8,271 nt of DNA from NCBI GenBank assembly GCA_001701295.1, contig DAAV01000133.1:1-8271 (forward strand), given 5' to 3'. This DNA is from Bacteroidales bacterium H10 (GTDB taxonomy: Bacteria; Bacteroidota; Bacteroidia; Bacteroidales; Muribaculaceae). The first letter of the stretch is position 1. The number at the start of each line of letters is the position of its first letter. The notes under the pieces are model-generated. The model had not been told where the DNA came from. It did not search any database and saw nothing but the letters and a program-made list of their open reading frames with translations. Shown here piece by piece: positions 6,528 to 8,271 of the stretch. The position numbers and the translations under genes are program-made.

Positions 6528-6800
6528 ATGTTGATTTTATTGCTGCTCGTTATTAGCTGTTGTGTCGGATCCTTGCTGAGGAAATGCAGGGCGCTCCGAC
6601 ATCTGGAGCGTACCGCCACCTGGACTGTGTGGACACTTATCTTCGTATTCGGTATATCGTTGGGTTCGAATAAGAGCGTTGTGGCCGATTTCGCTCATTT
6701 CGGATTTGCCGCCGTAGTGATGGCATTTGCCGGAGTGGCCGGAAGTGTGCTTGCTGCATGGGCTATAAGAGGATTTATCGACAGGAGAGGGGACAAATGA
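6528..6800 (+). CDS. lysO: LysO-type lysine exporter, N-terminal half as a separate small membrane protein
   Basis: A 90-residue membrane protein with three hydrophobic stretches: about 1-14 (MLILLLLVISCCVG), 28-42 (TVWTLIFVFGISLGS) and 53-73 (HFGFAAVVMAFAGVAGSVLAA). A basic tail follows (RGFIDRRGDK). It corresponds to the N-terminal part of the LysO (YbjE, former DUF340) family of lysine exporters. In the Bacteroidota I know, this part is often encoded separately. The start at 6528 is preferred because it begins directly with the first membrane segment and leaves a leader after the promoter. An in-frame ATG at 6486 would add 14 residues and sit almost on the transcription start. The stop TGA overlaps the next start as ATGA (6797-6800), implying translational coupling with the C-terminal partner. 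The family call depends mainly on that neighbour. Confidence 0.75.
   Translation: MLILLLLVISCCVGSLLRKCRALRHLERTATWTVWTLIFVFGISLGSNKSVVADFAHFGFAAVVMAFAGVAGSVLAAWAIRGFIDRRGDK
6782..6792 (+). promoter_or_regulatory. Shine-Dalgarno-like purine tract before the lysO C-terminal gene
   Basis: CAGGAGAGGGG lies 5 bases before the ATG at 6797, within the end of the preceding gene. Such sites are uncommon in Bacteroidota. With the 4-base ATGA overlap it supports 6797 as the true start rather than the upstream in-frame ATG at 6758. Confidence 0.55.
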
Positions 6801-7423
6801 GAGGAAGTCTTATTGTATTGATGATATTCGCGGTGGGGATATTCATCGGCCTTGGCGGAATTGTGACCGGCTCACGGCTTCCTGCGGATCTTGGAGAGTG
6901 GCTTTTGTATGCGCTTATCATACAGATCGGACTGAATCTTGGATATGGCGGGAATATCCGCGTGCTGATAAAACGGATATCATGGCGCACCATGCTTTTG
7001 CCTCTGGCTACGATAGTTGGAACACTGCTGTTCTCTGTCTTGGCCGGATTGTGTCTCGGAGAGTGGAGTGTCACGGATTCCCTCGCCCTTGGCAGCGGGC
7101 TTGGATACTATTCGCTTTCCTCAGTCCTTATAATAGACATAAAAAGTCATCTAACAGGCGTTGAAGCGGCTACACGGCTCGGGATGCTTGCATTGCTTGT
7201 GAATATTGTCAGGGAAATGACCGCGCTCATATGTGGACCATGGTTTGCGAAAGTGTTCGGAAAGTATGCTCCGATCTCCGCGGCCGGAGTTACATCCATG
7301 GATGTGACACTGCCCATGATCATACGTTGTGTCGGAACTGAGGCCGCTCCGATGGCTTTGATCCATGGCATGGCTCTTGAGATCTGTGTGCCGCTGCTCG
7401 TGACACTGTTTGCCGAATTGTAA
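6797..7423 (+). CDS. lysO: LysO-type lysine exporter, C-terminal part
   Basis: A 208-residue inner-membrane protein with about six hydrophobic segments, among them 5-22, 35-51, 64-86 and 127-147. Family motifs are GSGLGYYSLSSVLI (99-112), NIVREM (136-141) and GVTSMDVTLPMI (164-175), matching the LysO/YbjE lysine exporter family, in which such polar residues inside membrane segments are conserved. LysO exports L-lysine and toxic analogues in E. coli. Here the 90- and 208-residue halves add up to roughly the E. coli full length of about 315, so the pair probably forms one transporter. The start at 6797 is supported by the ATGA overlap and the purine tract before it. Lysine as substrate is known for the family and assumed here. 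No lysine riboswitch is visible upstream; the leader is only about 50 bases. Confidence 0.88.
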   Translation: MRGSLIVLMIFAVGIFIGLGGIVTGSRLPADLGEWLLYALIIQIGLNLGYGGNIRVLIKRISWRTMLLPLATIVGTLLFSVLAGLCLGEWSVTDSLALGSGLGYYSLSSVLIIDIKSHLTGVEAATRLGMLALLVNIVREMTALICGPWFAKVFGKYAPISAAGVTSMDVTLPMIIRCVGTEAAPMALIHGMALEICVPLLVTLFAEL

Positions 7424-7441
7424 AGCCTGCTGTAAGGACAT

Positions 7442-7473
7442 AAAAAAAATTGATTGTCATCCCGACAACCAAT
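7442..7473 (-). terminator. Strong intrinsic terminator on the minus strand
   Basis: Read leftwards, ATTG-G-TTGTC pairs with GACAA-T-CAAT around the loop GGGAT, followed by eight T. As RNA on the minus strand all ten positions pair, one as G-U. On the plus strand the same position is an A-C mismatch and no T-run follows. The structure is therefore built for leftward transcripts, yet no leftward protein gene lies upstream of it in the window. It fits as the 3' end of the small RNA candidate. Confidence 0.75.
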
Positions 7474-7510
7474 CTTGCGTTAACCTTAAAATCTAATACC
7501 ATGAAAAACT
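7442..7510 (-). ncRNA. Candidate small RNA, about 69 nt, minus strand
   Basis: A complete transcription unit with no protein gene is visible on the minus strand. A perfect TAnnTTTGC box (7515-7523) should start transcription near 7508-7511, and the terminator at 7442-7473 ends it. The RNA has a single-stranded, U- and purine-rich 5' half (containing CATGGTATTAGATT and AAGGTTAAC) followed by the terminator stem. This is the usual layout of a trans-acting small RNA with a free seed region. The 5' half looks familiar to me as a stretch recurring in Bacteroidales genomes, and families of paralogous small RNAs are reported in Bacteroides. I cannot verify membership. It lies between lysO and the integrase gene. 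A -33 box is not obvious, which lowers confidence. Confidence 0.6.
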
Positions 7511-7514
7511 CAAT

Positions 7515-7523
7515 GCAAAATTA
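7515..7523 (-). promoter_or_regulatory. -7 box of the minus-strand small RNA
   Basis: On the minus strand this reads TAATTTTGC, a full match to TAnnTTTGC and the same form as the lysO and aspA boxes. No TTTG sits at the usual 19-21 base distance upstream; a T-rich stretch (7545-7552) is the nearest candidate. Confidence 0.5.
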
Positions 7524-7557
7524 CAAAATATTTTTCAAACAGTGTTGTAAAACATAA

Positions 7558-7803
7558 AAAATTAGCTTTGATATAACATTATTTAACAATATTATTATTC
7601 TAAAGAATATAATTAACATATTATAACGCACAGGAGGAGGTAGAACACGTAATAGCGACTGTTTAATGAGAGCGGTGTCCCTTTCGAGCGGAGATGACCG
7701 GAGATATTCTGAACCGGATTTACAGATTTTGTGAAGCGATATTATCGGGTTAGGGTAAACAGATTCTTACTTTGCAGCCATAAGTAGTTTAATTATTGCA
7801 TAC
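7558..7803. other. Gene-free leader region of the integrase gene
   Basis: About 246 bases with no supported protein gene. The first 70 are very AT-rich and contain the inverted repeat TATTCT-AA-AGAATA (7596-7609). An isolated AGGAGGAGG (7632-7640) has no start codon behind it. Downstream, CGGAGAT occurs twice ten bases apart (7689-7695 and 7699-7705) with a related CCGGAT at 7714-7719. The jump in base composition near 7625 may mark a junction of host and acquired DNA, but no duplicated attachment core can be seen with only one end in the window. Confidence 0.45.
7767..7775 (+). promoter_or_regulatory. Likely -7 box of the integrase gene
   Basis: TTACTTTGC differs from TAnnTTTGC at one position and lies 28 bases before the integrase start codon. 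No good -33 TTTG is present at the expected distance, so this is a moderate call. Confidence 0.4.
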
Positions 7804-8271
7804 ATGGCATCGATAAAAGTAAAGTTACGACCCTCGACCATTGCGGATTGCGAGGGGACGATCTACTATCAGATCATCCACGACCGAAAAGTCCGGCAAC
7901 TTCTTACGAATTACAAATTATTTCCTACCGAATGGGATGAACGCCGCTCGATGGTGACTGCCGGTCAAAATAGTGAGCGCAAATCGTTTATTCTCTCGAT
8001 CCGGGAGCGCATCCGCTGGGATATGGAATGTCTGACAAAGATTGGCCGCAAACTGGACGCGGAGGGACTGATATATACCGCAGATGAAGTGATTGACGAG
8101 TTTAACCGCTATGCGCATGAATACTCTCTGTTCAACTTTATGGAGAGTCTTATTGCACGCCTCAAGCAGAACGGCAAGATACGCACTTCCGAAACATACA
8201 GATCAACCTTGAACAGCTTCAAGAAATACAGAAAGGATGAAGACATAATGCTTGACTGCATTACTTCCGAG
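7804..8271 (+). CDS. Tyrosine recombinase/integrase, N-terminal part (runs off the window)
   Basis: An open frame of 156 codons without a stop to the window end, the start of a site-specific integrase that in this group is typically about 400 residues. Residues 1-55 (MASIKVKLRPSTIADCEGTIYYQIIHDRKVRQL and onwards to PTEWD) match the N-terminal arm-type DNA-binding domain of Bacteroidota integrases. Residues from about 105 (YAHEYSLFNFMESLIARLKQNG, then RTSETYRSTLNSFKKYRK at 126-143) match the SAM-like core-binding domain. The catalytic domain with its R-H-R-Y residues lies beyond the window, so activity cannot be judged. Such recombinases serve conjugative or mobilisable elements, or flip invertible promoters of surface loci. 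Which applies depends on sequence to the right. The start at 7804 follows an A/T-rich leader and gives the typical family N-terminus. Confidence 0.9.
   Translation, partial: MASIKVKLRPSTIADCEGTIYYQIIHDRKVRQLLTNYKLFPTEWDERRSMVTAGQNSERKSFILSIRERIRWDMECLTKIGRKLDAEGLIYTADEVIDEFNRYAHEYSLFNFMESLIARLKQNGKIRTSETYRSTLNSFKKYRKDEDIMLDCITSE

Noticed and set aside
7320..7502. A 60-codon minus-strand frame starting inside the small RNA candidate.
   Set aside because: It would read through the strong terminator at 7442-7473 and then antisense to lysO, and it shows no family features.
7501..7557. An 18-codon plus-strand reading frame (MKNSMQNYKIFFKQCCKT) preceded by a hairpin, resembling a leader peptide.
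   Set aside because: It lies over the promoter box and 5' end of the minus-strand small RNA candidate. The hairpin pairs better on the minus strand, and no plus-strand promoter was found.
7666..7734. A 22-codon plus-strand frame (MRAVSLSSGDD...) in the integrase leader.
   Set aside because: The AGGAGGAGG is 25 bases away, too far to serve it. The composition is unremarkable and nothing supports coding.
1..8271. CRISPR arrays, tRNA or rRNA genes, and insertion sequences with transposase.
   Set aside because: No regularly spaced repeats, cloverleaf-like sequences, ribosomal signatures or transposase motifs were seen on either strand.

Overview
The window looks like chromosomal DNA of a member of the order Bacteroidales (phylum Bacteroidota). 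Muribaculaceae or Bacteroidaceae-type gut bacteria are the best guess. The evidence is promoter boxes of the Bacteroidota TAnnTTTG type, signal peptides followed by glutamine at the mature +1 position, near absence of Shine-Dalgarno sequences, and the protein families seen. No ribosomal RNA or tRNA is present, so the assignment rests on protein character and promoter style only.

Left two thirds (1-5700): this is an aspartate/asparagine-to-fumarate module arranged around one divergent control region (3884-4182). Leftwards runs a probable three-gene operon: an anaerobic C4-dicarboxylate antiporter (Dcu family), a secreted type II L-asparaginase, and an outer-membrane porin of the OprP/OprO type. 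It ends in an intrinsic terminator near position 65. Rightwards is aspartate ammonia-lyase (aspA), with its own promoter, a leader hairpin and a terminator. A consistent reading is that the porin admits solute and periplasmic asparaginase turns asparagine into aspartate and ammonia. Dcu would then import aspartate or fumarate against succinate, and AspA would make fumarate as an electron acceptor for anaerobic respiration.

Middle right (5660-7423): a leftward hexapeptide-repeat acyltransferase (serine-acetyltransferase-like) converges on aspA and ends inside aspA's terminator hairpin. Divergent from it is a two-gene LysO-type lysine exporter, split into a short N-terminal and a longer C-terminal protein that overlap by ATGA.

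Right end (7424-8271): a 380-base stretch without a convincing protein gene. It contains a strong candidate for a small RNA on the minus strand, with a perfect TAnnTTTGC box, about 69 nt of RNA, and a terminator hairpin with eight U. It is followed by the N-terminal 156 residues of a tyrosine recombinase that runs off the window. This recombinase probably marks the edge of a mobile or invertible element.

The most novel items are the minus-strand small RNA candidate next to the integrase and the palindromes in the dcu/aspA divergent region. The protein-coding genes themselves are familiar families.
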